Source of the DNA: Camarhynchus parvulus
Taxonomy: Eukaryota; Chordata; Aves; Passeriformes; Thraupidae
NCBI RefSeq assembly: GCF_901933205.1
Contig: NC_044597.1
Span: 2,778,126-2,842,125 of the forward strand
Direction: 5' to 3'
Length of the DNA: 64,000 nucleotides
The position numbers were made by a program, and so were the translations under genes. Under the pieces are notes generated by a model. That model saw only the letters and a list, made by a program, of their open reading frames with translations, was not told the DNA's origin and searched no databases. How positions within the stretch are numbered: the stretch's first letter is position 1; each line of letters starts with the position of its first letter. This document shows positions 11,897 to 23,302 of this stretch, one piece after another.

Positions 11897-12125
11897 GGCC
11901 GTGACCCACCGGGCACCGGGAGTGACACCGGGAGTGACCCACCGGGACCGGGAGTGACACCGGGAGTGACACACCGGGAGTGACCCAGGGGGCACCGGGA
12001 GTGACCCACCGGGAGTGACCCACGGGGCACCGGGAGTGACCCACAGGGCACCGGGAGTGACACCGGGCACCGGGAGTCCCGCACCGGGCACTGGGAGTGA
12101 CCCACGGGGCACCGGGAGTCCCACA
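11897..12125. repeat. GC-rich minisatellite between MLX and COASY
   Basis: Irregular repeats of CACCGGGAGTGACCC-type units (about 10-17 bp, higher-order about 33 bp). The repeats fill most of the spacer between the MLX promoter and the COASY 3' end. Confidence 0.85.
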
Positions 12126-12203
12126 GCGGGCGGGCCCGGGCCCAGAACAGGAGCGGGGAGGGGACGGGACGGGCGCACGGACACGCACGGCAGGAGCAGC
12201 CTC

Positions 12204-12209
12204 TTTACT
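12204..12209 (-). terminator. COASY polyadenylation signal (variant)
   Basis: AGTAAA on the minus strand, a known weaker variant of AATAAA, about 160 bases after the COASY stop. I see no canonical hexamer in this spacer. Confidence 0.5.
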
Positions 12210-12367
12210 GTCACCCAGCGGGGCTCAGCCCTGCGGGGCTCCCCTCACCGGGGGCCGCAGGACGCCCCGGACCCTCGGTGGAGCTGGACGGGGCCGGTGC
12301 TCTCGGTCCCACGCTGCTCCGGCTCACGGTGGGCAGTGGTGGCTGGACACGGAGCGTCACGGGGCCG

Positions 12368-15300
12368 TCACGGGCCGGGCTCGGGGCTCAGGCGCTGCTG
12401 CAGCAGGTCCCAGGCCTTGTGCACCTGCGCCAGAACCGGGCGGCCCTCAGAGCCCGCGGGGAGGCGAGCGGCAGGAGCGCCACAGCACAGTCCTGCCTCT
12501 TCCCTCCCGGCTGAATTCTGAATTCTCATCCCCAAATCCACCCGTCGTGGCAGCCTCGATGGTGAGCAGCACACCCAGGCACGGCCTGAGCACACACCGA
12601 GCCCTGCAGGTGCTGTCACATCCCTTGAGCACACACCGAGCCCTGCAGGTGCTGTCACATCCCCCTGAGCACACACCGAGCTCTGCAGGTGCTGTCACAC
12701 CCCCTGAGCACACACCGAGCCCTGCAGGTGCTGTCACACCCCCGGCACACACGAGTCTGCAGTGCTGTACATCCTTTGAGCACACACCGAGCCCTGCAGG
12801 TGCTGTCACATCCCCCAGGGCACACACTGAGCCCTGCAGGTGCTGTCACACCCCCCTGAGCACACACCGAGCCCTGCAGGTGCTGTCACACCCCCCTGAG
12901 CACTCCTGGAGCTGCAGCAGCCCCGGCTCACCTGCTGGCGGGTGATCTCAGGTTCCCAGAGGCTGCAGAGCACCACCTGGGACTGCTCCACCCGCTGCCT
13001 GTTGCTCATCTGGCTCTGCAGCCGGCGCCGAGCAGCCTCCTCGGTCAGCCCATCCCTGGCCACAATGCGCCTCACGGCCTGCCGGGGACACAGGGGACAC
13101 TCAGGAGCCTGGCAGAGGCTCAGGAGCAGCTCCAGCAGCAAGTGAGGGGCCCAGGCATTGCCCACCTCCTCCTCTGGGATGATGGCTGTCCACACCTCGT
13201 GCACCATGTCCTGCCAGCCGGCCTCCAGCAGCACGGCAGCATCCAGCACACACACGGCTTTCCCTAGGGAATAAAGGCATTCCTCAGTGCCCGGGCTCAC
13301 TGCCACCTTCCTGACGCTTCACTGCCCTCCTTACCTTGAGCATCAGCCTCCCTGACCCTCTCCTTCACCATCTGGGCTATTTTGGGCCACACGATGTCTG
13401 TCAGCCTCTTCAGCTGCTCCTAGAAAGGACCACAGCAGGATTTGAGATGCAGTCCCTGCTCCTCAGAACCCCTCTGCAGCCAGCCAGGAGAGTGGGGGTG
13501 TAAGCAGTCAGGGGACACCCAGGAAGGAGCCACTGAAGGTGGGGAGATAGGTCCAGCCCATCACTGAGCACCAGGAAGGAAAGCTTTCACCCTGGCTGAG
13601 GCTCCCATTCCTGCTGCCAGGGTCAGGGTGCTTCTTCCTGGTATTTTCTACCATTAGGGCCCTGCTATTAGCAGAGCTCTCAGTCTCTGCTGTGAGAAGT
13701 TCTTTGCTCCACAGCACAGCAAGCTCCCCGTGCAGCAGGTCCCACAAAAGACGTGTCCATCCAGGGAACCTCTTGGTGTGCCTCTAACTTGGCTGGGGAA
13801 GCAGCAGAGCAACAGGCTGGGCACCTGTAAAGGCCAGGTGCCACTGGCTACAAGGGCAGACACCCCTGGCTGTGTTTGTCTGTTGCTCTGAGCTGAGTGA
13901 AGGAAAAACACAGTATAGAGGAGATGGGGATGGCAATGGGGACAGGGATGGGAACAGGGACAGGGATGGGAACAGGGAGGCAGCAGCAGCTGCAGGGCAA
14001 GAGCGATGTATCCAGCCCAGCTGCTGATTCATCTGCAGAGATGCAATCTGCCCCACCCTGTCCCCATGCCAGAAAATACAGCCAGGAAGGTGTCACCATC
14101 TCAAAGGGCTGGACACTCAAAACCCTGTAACAAGAGAACAACCCACACTCACAGCATTAAGTATTTACAATAAACCTGCTTTTACCTGGTTTCCAAACAC
14201 TTTGGCCCCGAGGACTTTCCTGTCAATGGTTCCATCTTTGTTCAGGACCTCTGCAAGGCAGAAGCACAACAGGTTTGGGAGGGACAACTCCCATCCCTGT
14301 GGCAAGCCTGGGTTGGGGAAAGGGCTTTGGCACAGGGCTCTCAACAGCACGTAGAAACACCTAACCTGGCAGCTCTGCACCTGATTCCTGAAAAGGACAG
14401 GGAAGAGCTTTTTCCAGGCAAACAAACAGCAGCCTGGTTTATCATCCCCCACCAGCAGCTCTGACATGGGACGCACAACACTTGGGGAGCCCATGGGGAG
14501 GGAGGGGGCACAGGCCAGGGCTGTCTGGGACACTGGGACACCCCTCCCTCCTCTTCCTCCTCCCTGCAGCCTCCAGTGACCCTACCTGCCCCAAAGGCTG
14601 CCACCACTGGCTCGTAGGCCGGGCCACCAGGGGCATAGACGGCGTGGCCCAGCTGGTCAGCGTCGATGACGAAGGCGCCCAGCTGCCCCAGGAGTTTGGC
14701 CATGGAGGTTTTCCCACTCCCAGTGCCCCCAGTCAGCCCGATCACGTACGGGCGCAGCGGCAGGGCTGGGTCTCGCTGAGGGAAAGAGGAAAGCCGTGGC
14801 AGCAGATGGAGAACTGGGCTTTGCTGGAGAAGGATCCTGGCCTGCAGAGCAGCAGGCAGCCTCTCCAAACTCCCACCCCTGCTCCCGTGCCCTCCCTCAC
14901 CCGTGGGGGCTGCAGCAGTGTCCCCAGCAGCCTCTGCCGGAGGCTGGAGGAGCTGATCTTCTCCTCCTCGTTCTCACTGTGCTCGGGGTCCTTCATCAAT
15001 TGGATTTCGTACAGAGCCAGCTCGGGGAGCCCCTGATGAGAGAAGGGAGCCCCAGCCATGAGAATGCAGCAGAGGGGAGGGGCGAATCAAGACCAAATTT
15101 GCCCGCAGGCAGTATCAGCCAGGGCGAGAGAGTAGGCAGAGGTAACTCCAGCACGAGAATTACGTTTTCAAGTCTCTTCTTGTTCACAGCCTCCCCTCCC
15201 CGGTGGGTCTCCTCACTGACCACCAGGCACTGCAGGTCGGGGTCTGTGACTGAGGGGCCGAAGGGGTCGGCCAGAGGCACGATGTCGTAGCACAGTGAGG

Positions 15301-16299
15301 GCTTCACATCCTCCAGGAACTCTCGCAGCTTCGCCGCCCGCAGCTCGTATGGCTCGATCAGCTCTGGCAGGACCTTGTCTGCCGGGCGCCAGGAGGGCGG
15401 AGAAGCAGAACAGTGACAGAAAAGCAAGACAGAGAGATGGGAGAAAACAGAGACCAAGAGATGGGACTTTGAACGCTGCCTCCCCCTTCCCTTGTCCTCG
15501 CTGCACCTGTACGCTTTGCTGGTTGTGGGCAGGACATGGTGACCCCACTGATGCTCTGCCTGGATGGCACTACCTCGGGTGGGTGACTGCCAGGACTTCA
15601 CTTGTTACCGAGCCCCCAGACCACTGCCCTGCCCCGGGGAGCACCGGGCTCAGCCCCGGTGCCCCGCAGTGCCACGGCCGCCCCGGACTCACGGCGGAGC
15701 AGCTCTCCGTCCGCCACCCCGGCCAGGAGCCGCCGCCGGGCCAGGAGGCAGCAGGCGCTGAGCAGGAGCCGGTGGGCACCGTGCAGCCGGTCGAAGGTGC
15801 CGCCAACAGCCACGTCCAAGAACTCGGGGAGCGCCGCCTCAGGAGCCTGCTCGGGGTCCCCCTCGGGGTCGCCGCCCGCGGTGTCCTCGCCCAGCAGCAG
15901 CGCGGGCAGGCTCGGCGGGCAGCCGTACACGGCCGCGGCCAGGCGCTGCAGCCCGAGCTGCACCGGCTCCGGCGGCCCCGGCGCCTCGGCGGCGGCCGCC
16001 AGCAGGACGCGGGGCTGCCGCGCCAGGCGGCGGCCGGGCCCGAGCAGGACGCGCAGGTCCAGCCCCCGCCGCGCCGCCGCCGCCGTGTAGAGCGCGGCCA
16101 GAGCCCGCAGCAGCGCGGGGCCCGCGGGAGGAGCGGCGGGGCCGGCGGCGGGGCCGCCCAGCCGCAGCCCCGGCTGCAGATGCACGTAGAGCGGCCCCGC
16201 CACCAGCCCCGCCGCCGCCGCCACCAGCCCCGCCGCCCGCCGGGGCAGCGCGGGCAGCGGCGCCGTCAGCACCAGCAGCCCCGAGGCGAAGGGCGGCAT
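12368..16299 (-). CDS. COASY: Coenzyme A synthase (bifunctional PPAT/DPCK)
   Basis: Nine exons: 16299-15693, 15378-15164, 15032-14901, 14775-14586, 14250-14186, 13419-13335, 13263-13166, 13078-12932 and 12424-12368. They give 531 residues (human 564). The enzyme makes the last two steps to coenzyme A: adenylyl transfer to 4'-phosphopantetheine, then 3'-phosphorylation of dephospho-CoA. The N-terminal region ([15 protein letters not shown], alanine-rich here) targets mitochondria in mammals. The PPAT nucleotidyltransferase motif is [12 protein letters not shown] (from residue 165). The kinase domain starts with the P-loop GGTGSGKT (334-341) and includes [11 protein letters not shown] and [11 protein letters not shown]. 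The start was chosen because it aligns with the human N-terminus; an upstream in-frame ATG would add an unrelated proline-rich leader. The first exon is extremely GC-rich and somewhat shorter than in mammals, which explains most of the length difference. Confidence 0.95.
12590..12905. repeat. Minisatellite in last COASY intron
   Basis: About eight copies of a 38-39-bp unit (GAGCACACACCGAGCCCTGC followed by AGGTGCTGTCACATCCCCCT). The array fills most of the intron between the last two coding exons. The copy near 12745-12775 is degraded. Confidence 0.9.
13917..13980 (+). repeat. G-run tandem repeat in COASY intron
   Basis: Repeated GGGACAGGGATGGGAACA units give at least eight runs of three or more G on the plus strand within 64 bp. 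This is a G-quadruplex-prone tract. The pre-mRNA would carry the C-rich complement. Confidence 0.7.
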
Positions 16300-16520
16300 C
16301 GCCCCGCCGGAAGCGCCGCCGACCGGAACGGGGACGGCAACGGCGGCGGAACAGCTCCGCCTCCCGGGCAGCCCCGCCGCGGGCGGGAGGCGCGCCCGGC
16401 CCCGCCCGCGGGGGGAGGAGACCGGCCCGGCTCGGCTCGGTGCAGCCCCGCGGGGCGGAACGAGCCCGGGGCTCCGCGGAGAGACGGGGACGGGGCCGGA
16501 GCCGTGCGGCTGCAAAGGGC

Positions 16521-16526
16521 TTTATT
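16521..16526 (-). terminator. HSD17B1 polyadenylation signal
   Basis: AATAAA on the minus strand, 83 bases after the HSD17B1 stop codon. Cleavage near 16505 would leave only about 200 bp before the COASY start codon. Confidence 0.8.
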
Positions 16527-16608
16527 GGGGACACGGCGGCACCGGGCACGCGAACGGCCCGGGCTGGGGGTTCGCAGGGCAGCGGTTCCGGTGCTGGCGT
16601 GGCTCCGC

Positions 16609-18119
16609 TCAGGGCTGGTCCCCGCCGAACACGAAGTCGTGCATGGCGCGGACGTACGCGGAGCCGTCGGGGCTGCTCAGCCGCAGGCGCCGGAGCGGGG
16701 CGAGCAGCTGGGTGCTGGCGCAGCGAAGGGGAGGGCAGGGGCTGCCGATGGCCTCCAGGAACAGCTGGCACCGCAGACGGGTCAGAGCCCTCCCTGGCAC
16801 GGCCCCGCGGCCGCCCCCGCCCCGCCGTGACTGACCGGCAGCACGTCCTCCACCTCCTGGGCCGTGTCGCGGAAGATGCTCTGGCAGTGCCCCAGGTACC
16901 GGCGGTACAGCCGCTGTGTCTCGGCGTCCAGGCCCCGCATCTCGCTGCCCTCAGGGTCGGGGCGCTGCAGGTTGGCCATGAAGCTGGTGTGGACGGGCCC
17001 GCACTCCACCAGCGTCAGGCTGCGGGAGGGAGAGCATGAGCTGCCACTGTACCCCCGCCCTGGCGTTGCCCCCAGCCCGGTGGGCACGATCCAGCCCTCG
17101 CGGCATCACCGGCACTCACTGGATGTTGAAGGGGCGCAGGACGATGGCCAGACTCTCACACAGCCCCTCCACTGCAAACTTGCTGGCACAGTACACAGCA
17201 TTGAAGGGCAGCCCTGGGGCAGAGCCACACCCTGAGCACCAGAGCGGTTCCCCACAGGGAGCTCCGTGTGCCGCAGGGTGCTGGGGGTCCCACCTTGCAG
17301 CCCCCCGATGCTGCTGGAGACAACGATCCGCCCGGCCCTGCGGCTCTTCATGGCAGGCAGGAAGGCCTGGATGGTGCGGGCAGCCCCAAAGACGTTCACA
17401 TCGAAGAGAGTTTTCATGGCCTGCTCGGAGCAGGTCTCCAGCGGTCCCATCAGGCCCACCCCTGCATTGCACACTGCCAGGCATGCTGCAGTCAGCCTGT
17501 GACTGTAGCCCCACACACCACCAAGGCAGAAATGGGGGGGCTTACCCTGCTGATGATCCCTTGGCACCCCCAAATCCATCTACTGCACCTCTGTCCTGCT
17601 AACACATCCCAGCCCCAGGACTGCCTGCACCTCCCATAATTCATCTCCTCCTGGTGCCCTGGGGAGGGTTGTGACCCCACAGAGGTCCCCTCAGCCACCC
17701 CAGGGACACTGGGGACACCAGCCATACCCAGCACATCCAGCTGCTGTCCCTGCACGTGCTGTGCAGCAGCTGCCAGCGAGCGGGGGTCAGTGACATCGAG
17801 CTGCAGGAGCTCCAGCGTGTCGGGGCAGCGGCCCCCCAGGCGCTCCAGCAGCCGCTCCCCCTTGGCCAGGTCACGCATGGTGGCATAAACTGGGGAGAGA
17901 GTGGCTGAGGGCAGCAGTGCTGCACCCACGGCCAGCACCCACCCCAGGCTCTGCCTGTCCTTGGTGAGCCCACCTGGGGCTGACAGAGCCCCGGGGCAGC
18001 ACTGACCCCTTTACCCCTTTACCTTTGAAGCGGCGAGCGGCGTCGGCTGCCAGGCGTGCAGCCAGCCCCAGGCCGATGCCTGAGGAGCAGCCCGTGATCA
18101 GCACCGTGGTTCTCTCCAT
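16609..18119 (-). CDS. HSD17B1: 17-beta-hydroxysteroid dehydrogenase type 1
   Basis: Six exons: 18119-18023, 17889-17728, 17473-17294, 17213-17120, 17019-16836 and 16764-16609. They encode 290 residues. The enzyme is a cytosolic short-chain dehydrogenase that reduces oestrone to oestradiol with NADPH. The Rossmann motif TGCSSGIG (9-16), CNAG (88-91) and the catalytic residues Ser141 (VSSSIGG), Tyr154 and Lys158 (YCASK) are all present, one position earlier than the human numbering. [10 protein letters not shown] follows the active site. The start [10 protein letters not shown] aligns with human MARTVVLITG; an in-frame ATG at 18152 would add 11 residues without family support. The human enzyme (328 residues) has an extra low-complexity tail, absent here: the protein ends [10 protein letters not shown]. 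The exon 5 donor is the less common GTCAGT. Confidence 0.94.
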
Positions 18120-19163
18120 GCCTGGCAGTGCTGCCCAACGGGGCCACCCCATTTAAGAGGGCTGGGAAAGGGGTCCCCCCCCGCCCCACACCACTGTGTT
18201 GTGTCTGCTGCCTTATCTCAAGGCCCCTCCACCCACCTCCCTGCGCATGCCTGGGCCTCCCTGTGCCTTGATCCTGTGCAGGTGCTGTGATAAAGACTCC
18301 ACCGAGGCAGGACCTCCCTGCTGGAGGAGGCTCTGGGGCACGAGGGGAGCTACAGCCCCAGCTGTACTTTGCTGTGCCAGGCATCCCAGCTGCCAGGACA
18401 CGTCTGGCAGGGCGTTGTTCCTGCTGGGCAGGCTCAGGGCTGAGCTGCTCGTCTGCCCCCATGCTCCACACAGTCCTGTGCTAGCAAAGGAGTCGGACAC
18501 ACATGGGAAAAAAGAGTCTGTATTTGCTCCATCCATAGCTGGGCTCTGCCCAAGCCCCAGCTGTGGAAAAGGCCTCAAAAACTCTGTCCTGGGGAGCTCC
18601 AGCAACACTGCTGGCAACAACGCTGCAAAGTCTTTTATGATACAAAAGGCACCAAATGTGGGCAGGGCCATGCAGTGCCATGTCCCCAGAGGCACTGGGG
18701 TCCAACACTGCTCTGTCCCCCTCCCCACTGCCACCTCCCTGTCTGCTTCTTGCCCACCATTGCCCCTGCTAGCCAGGCAAGGCCCCACAGCAGGGACACA
18801 TTTGTCCTGTCCCTCTGCAGTGTCCCACCAAGCTTCCAGCTGCGAGCACTGGGGCAGCCCAGGTTCCCTGGGAACAGGCTCAGGGCAGCTGGGCAGAGCT
18901 GAGCACACAGCATGGTGTGGGATGGGACCCTGGGGCACAGCCTGTCCCCCACACATCTGCCAGCCCCTTGTCCATGTGCCAGCCCCTCTTGGGGCACATC
19001 CTGCCCATGCAGAGGAATGGGTGGGTCCAGGCTGGCTGAGGGCCACCAGGGCCACTGTGCCCCTCTTCCAGGACACAGCCATCAGGCCAGGAGCCCAGAT
19101 GGGGGAGGGTGCAGGGGCTCTGCCCACCCTCTCTGGGGGAGGCTCCAGAGGCAGAACCCAAAG
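18120..19163 (-). other. HSD17B1-NAGLU spacer and NAGLU 3' UTR
   Basis: No further gene is visible. There is no canonical polyadenylation hexamer; the best candidate for NAGLU is the variant CATAAA on the minus strand at 18634-18639, which gives a 3' UTR of about 0.55 kb. A TTAAAT stretch about 30 bases before the HSD17B1 start codon is a weak TATA-like element. Confidence 0.4.
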
Positions 19164-22139
19164 TCAGGCAGGCCCAGCCAAGCTGCGCCGCAGGGCGCTG
19201 GGGTAGTATTTGAGGAACAGCTTCCTGGAGATCTCCATCGTGTCCCCAGCTGGCACAGCTGGGTAACGCTTCTTGTTGTAGATGAAGCCTCTCTCCACTT
19301 GGAAGACAGCCTGGTTGAACTGGTCCTGGTGGAAGGGGCGGCTCGAGTTGAGGCTCTCCACCAGCACAGAGACGAAGAGGCTCCAGCGCACAGCGTAGTA
19401 GTCCAGCACCAGCCCCCCCAGCTGCTTGTTGGCATAATCCAGAATGTTCCCACTGGGCCCCCAGAGCGTCACCTGGTTCCGGGCATTCAGCTCATACTGC
19501 TCAGCCTCCCGGCCGCTGGTGGCCACGGCGCGGGCGCTCTCCAGCCAGCGGCCGAGCAGGAAGAGGCTGTGGCTGCACAGGAGGCTGTCCAGCTCCGGCA
19601 GCAGGTCGTACACCAGCACGCCGCCGGCCGTCAGCAGCTCGGGCAGCGCGTGGCTCTGGAAGGCCTGGCGGATGCTCAGGTAGTAATCGCTGACCAGCTG
19701 CTGGGCTGCCTGCCGGGTCACGTCCACCAGGTCGTAGAGGAAGGCGGGGCTGGAGCCCAGCTCGGCACCAGCGCTCAGCAGCAGCCGCCAGGCCTCGTAG
19801 ACGTCGCTGGCGTTGTACCAGAGCTCGGTGTCCATGCGCAGCGAGGGCCGGCGCACCAGGGGGCTGCGGTTGTGGTTGACGCAGACGCCGGTGCAGTTGT
19901 AGACGCTGCGGAGGAGCAGGTGCCAGGCGCCGGCCGCGGCAGCGTTCGGGGCGCCGTAGCGGCGCTCGGCGTAGCGCGTCACCCAGCTGGGCAGGTGCAG
20001 GGGCTCCTGCCGCCAGCCCAGCTCGTTCATCAGCTCGTACACCATGTCGTTCTGCTCGATGCCCTCGGGAACCAGCCCCGTGCCCACCATGGTGGAGTTG
20101 GGGAAGCGCCGAGCGGCGAAGGGGCCGTGGTTGATGGCCTCCACCGTGCCAAAGAGGCCGTGGTTGCCCCCAAAGTTGTGCAACATGCACCAGATGAAGG
20201 GCTGGCCATAGAAGGACTCTGTCCACTGGTAGACGGGCTTGGACTCAGCGAAGAGGTCGAGAACAATCATCCTGCCAAGGGGCACTCCGTGCAGCAGGGC
20301 CCGCACCTGTGCTGGCTGCCAGAAGTCAGGCTGGTGCTGGAAGAGCCAGCCCTGCATCAGCCACAGCGCCTTGGGGTCAGCTGGGGACAGAAGAGCACTG
20401 AGTGAGACCCTCTCCAGGCAGGGCCCACAGGTGCCTCATGAGGCCCTGGGGCCACCAACCACCTCTCAAAGGGGTTTTGGGGATCTGGCACCAATGGGTT
20501 CTGTGCTTGCATAGGGCCCACAGCCACCTCCCCCAGCCCCTGCTATCCCATCTGGACCCCTGCGGCCAGGCCAGCACCACACATGGACCCACCTCCCGTC
20601 ATGGACCTGAACACAGCATTGCTGACTCTGGAGAGATAGGCAGGGTCGGAGGAGAGGGGGGTCATCTCATTGAAGGTGTCTGCACTATAGACGTGGTCTG
20701 TGCCAAACTCCTTGATCAGCTCCTTCAGGAAGAGCATCCCGATCACCTGGAACATGGGGTCCTCTGGGTCCAGCAGGTAGGTGCATGAGTAGGTGCAGTC
20801 AAAGTGGCTCCAGTGCCCCAGGCGAGTGGCATTCACACGGGGGAAGACCCTGCAGGAGAGGGCAGAGATGGGGATCAGGAGAAGATCAGGACAGGACCAC
20901 CGTGCCCGTGTGGAGACTGGGGAAGCTGCAGCGGGAGGTGCTGCTGGAAGTGAGACCCCAGGGCAGGGGCTGCACCTACCGGAGGATCCCCTGCGGCACA
21001 TGGCCCGCGAAGGCCGGCAGCACCGTGGTCATCCCCAGCGAGCGCATCCGCTCCACGATGCGGTACTGAAAGAGAGAAGGAGGGAGGGAGCAGAAAGAGA
21101 GAAGCCCCCACGTTCCCACCAGGGGACCCCGGGCGCTGCTGCAGCTCGGGGCGGAGCGGGGGGCTCCCCTCGGCCGCGGGGACCGGGGGGGTGACAGGGG
21201 TTTGCCCCGGGCGGCCCCGGTACCTGCAGGTAGAGCTGCTTGAAGTGCCAGGCGGGCGGCAGCGGCCCGGCCCAGCGGCGGAGGTTGCCCATCCTGTTCC
21301 AGGCCAGGAACGCGGGGCCCGTGAAGTACTTGTCGATCTCCGACTGGTTCAGCCCCAGGTTACGGTAAACCTGCACCGGGAACCGGGGGTCAGCCGGTCC
21401 CACGGCTCCCACCGCCATCCTGCCGGTTCCCGTTCTGCCGCCCCTCGGCCCGCTCCTCACCCGCTGCCAGACCGCCTCCTGCCCCGCGAAAGCCGGTGCC
21501 AGGTTGATGCCGCTCAGCGCCATCCAGTCGATCTCCCGCTCCCATCGCGCCCAGTCCCACCAGACGAAGGAGTAGCTCTGGGCGCAGACGTTCTGGTAGT
21601 ACCGGTACCTGCGGGAGCGGCGGAGGCTGCGCCCGGGCCCCCCGCGCCCCCCGGGCCCCCCGTTACATAACAGCGCCTTGTCCCGCGCTAACGAGGCGTG
21701 AGCGCCGCCCGGCCCCGCGTCCCCGTTACCTGCCGGGGGCGGCGGCGCGGATCTCGGCCCGCAGCCGCGGCAGCGGCTCCGGCAGGCGGAGCTGAGCCCC
21801 GGACCACGACAGGTGGCAGCCGCAGAAATCTCGCAGGTAGCGATAGAGACCGGCGGCCGCCGCCACGCCGCTGGAGCCCTCTACGGCGACGGCCACCCCG
21901 GTGCCGGGAGGCGACCACAGCCGGTAGATGTCGGGCCCGCCAGCCGCCAGCGCCGGGTCCACCGAGAGCGCCACGGCGGCGGCCCGAGGGCCGAGCAGGC
22001 GCCGCGCCAGGGCCCGCACCGCCTCCTCCTGCCGCGCGTCCCCCGCTCGCCCCGCCGTGGCCGCCAGCAGCAGCAGGAACGGCAGCGCCAGCCCCGGTAC
22101 CGGAGCCAGTCCCGGTTCCGGTCCCCGCCGCACCGCCAT
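19164..22139 (-). CDS. NAGLU: Alpha-N-acetylglucosaminidase, lysosomal (GH89)
   Basis: Six exons: 22139-21730, 21608-21461, 21370-21224, 21065-20980, 20849-20593 and 20380-19164. They encode 754 residues (human 743). The enzyme removes terminal alpha-N-acetylglucosamine from heparan sulphate in lysosomes; loss in humans causes Sanfilippo syndrome type B. A signal peptide is clear ([17 protein letters not shown], ending near residue 33). The catalytic domain shows [33 protein letters not shown] and [11 protein letters not shown]. Glu325 in that last motif and Glu455 in [11 protein letters not shown] correspond to the human catalytic pair Glu316 and Glu446, with a constant offset of nine. Several N-glycosylation sequons (NAT, NST, NCT) fit a lysosomal glycoprotein. 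The last exon carries 405 codons as one piece. The first exon is very GC-rich. Confidence 0.96.
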
Positions 22140-23280
22140 CGCCGCTGCGCGCCCCTGCGCCGGGCCCGCCTCTCCCGGTGCCGTCCCGCCCGCCGCCGGC
22201 CCCGCCCATCCGTCAGCCCGGGGCTCCCGCGACTGAGCGGGACCCGCTCCGGCCGGCCGGGGGCGCTGCGAGACCGGGCAGCGCCGGTGCCCCGGGGCCG
22301 GGAGCGTCCCGGCAGCCCAGCAGAACCCACCCGGAGCGGCCCCGGTCCCGGCCGCCCAGGCGAACCCCGCAGGGGAACGGGGCCGGGCTGCCCAGGTCTC
22401 TCCCAGCCGCAGGGGGAATCCGCAGACACTTCCAGGACGGAGGAGGGACGGGGGAATTCGGGGCTCCCCGAGCTCCCCCAGTGCACCCCACGGCGGGCCG
22501 GGGTGTTCTGCCAGCTCCAGGGCTGCGCCTGTGAGCCCAGAGCCATGGAAAGGGGCAGAAATGCTGTGATTGCACGGGAGAATTGTGAAACGGGACAGAG
22601 AATATTCCCGTGGCCCCTTACTACCTGCAGCTGCAGGAAAAGCATCCCCCGGACCCGCGGGAAGCCGGTTCCTCGTCCAAGAGGTGCGGGAGGCTGGGCC
22701 CGCAGCTCAGTGCCGCTTCTCCCCCTCACGGAGAGATCGGGAGATGGGAAACACACCGACACGAGCAACACCGCGGCCAAAACCCTGCAGAACCCTCCCT
22801 TCCGCTGCTCCCGCACATGTGGAAATAAATACCCTGTCCGGCAGGAAGGGGCTGAGTAAACACAGCCCTCGGGGGGAGCGGGGAAAGCAGGAGCAGGGCA
22901 CAGCCCCGGGCACGCAGTGTTACCCCACTGCCCGTGGAATGGAACCCACAGCACCTGGGTTAAACAAAAAAAACTTGTTTCACTTTTTTGGGTCTGTCAG
23001 CGAGGGCAGGAGGCCCCAGGATAAACGGCCCTGGGATAAATGGCCTCGGCTTGGCCTTTGCTCAGGATATCTATCACTCGATAAGCACAGAGGCATCACA
23101 GCCCAGGGTCACGCTGGTCCTGCTGTACAAACCAGCCCTGCCCACCCCGTGGTTCTGGTCAGGGAGGTGACAAGATCCTGGACAGAAATGCTTGAAGTCC
23201 CAGCTGTCCCCAGCAGCTCTGGGTAGGTCAGGGATGAGGGGCTGCCCCTGAGCCCCCTCAGCAGAAAACAGGCCACAGTG
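22140..23280. other. NAGLU CpG promoter and spacer
   Basis: From 22140 to about 22540 the sequence is a GC-rich CpG island, the expected NAGLU promoter. The rest to about 23280 is ordinary spacer before the ATP6V0A1 3' end. I see no gene in it. Confidence 0.5.
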
Positions 23281-23296
23281 TTTGTTGTGGAGTTCA

Positions 23297-23302
23297 TTTA
23301 AT
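23297..23302 (-). terminator. ATP6V0A1 polyadenylation signal
   Basis: ATTAAA on the minus strand, preceded by TATAAA, with TG-rich downstream sequence (cactgtggcctgttttctg). It implies a 3' UTR of about 1.15 kb. Confidence 0.55.

Noticed and set aside
12097..12945. 282-codon plus-strand frame with repeated [10 protein letters not shown]
   Set aside because: It is the COASY minisatellite read through; it has no promoter or splice context.
15295..16830. 511-codon open frame on the plus strand
   Set aside because: It is antisense to COASY and the end of HSD17B1 in very GC-rich sequence, is rich in R, P, A and G, and resembles no family.
18121..18152. Upstream in-frame start for HSD17B1
   Set aside because: It adds 11 residues absent from the family, and the start at 18119 aligns with the known N-terminus.
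18912..20405. 497-codon open frame on the plus strand
   Set aside because: It mirrors the long last exon of NAGLU, which is a certain gene.
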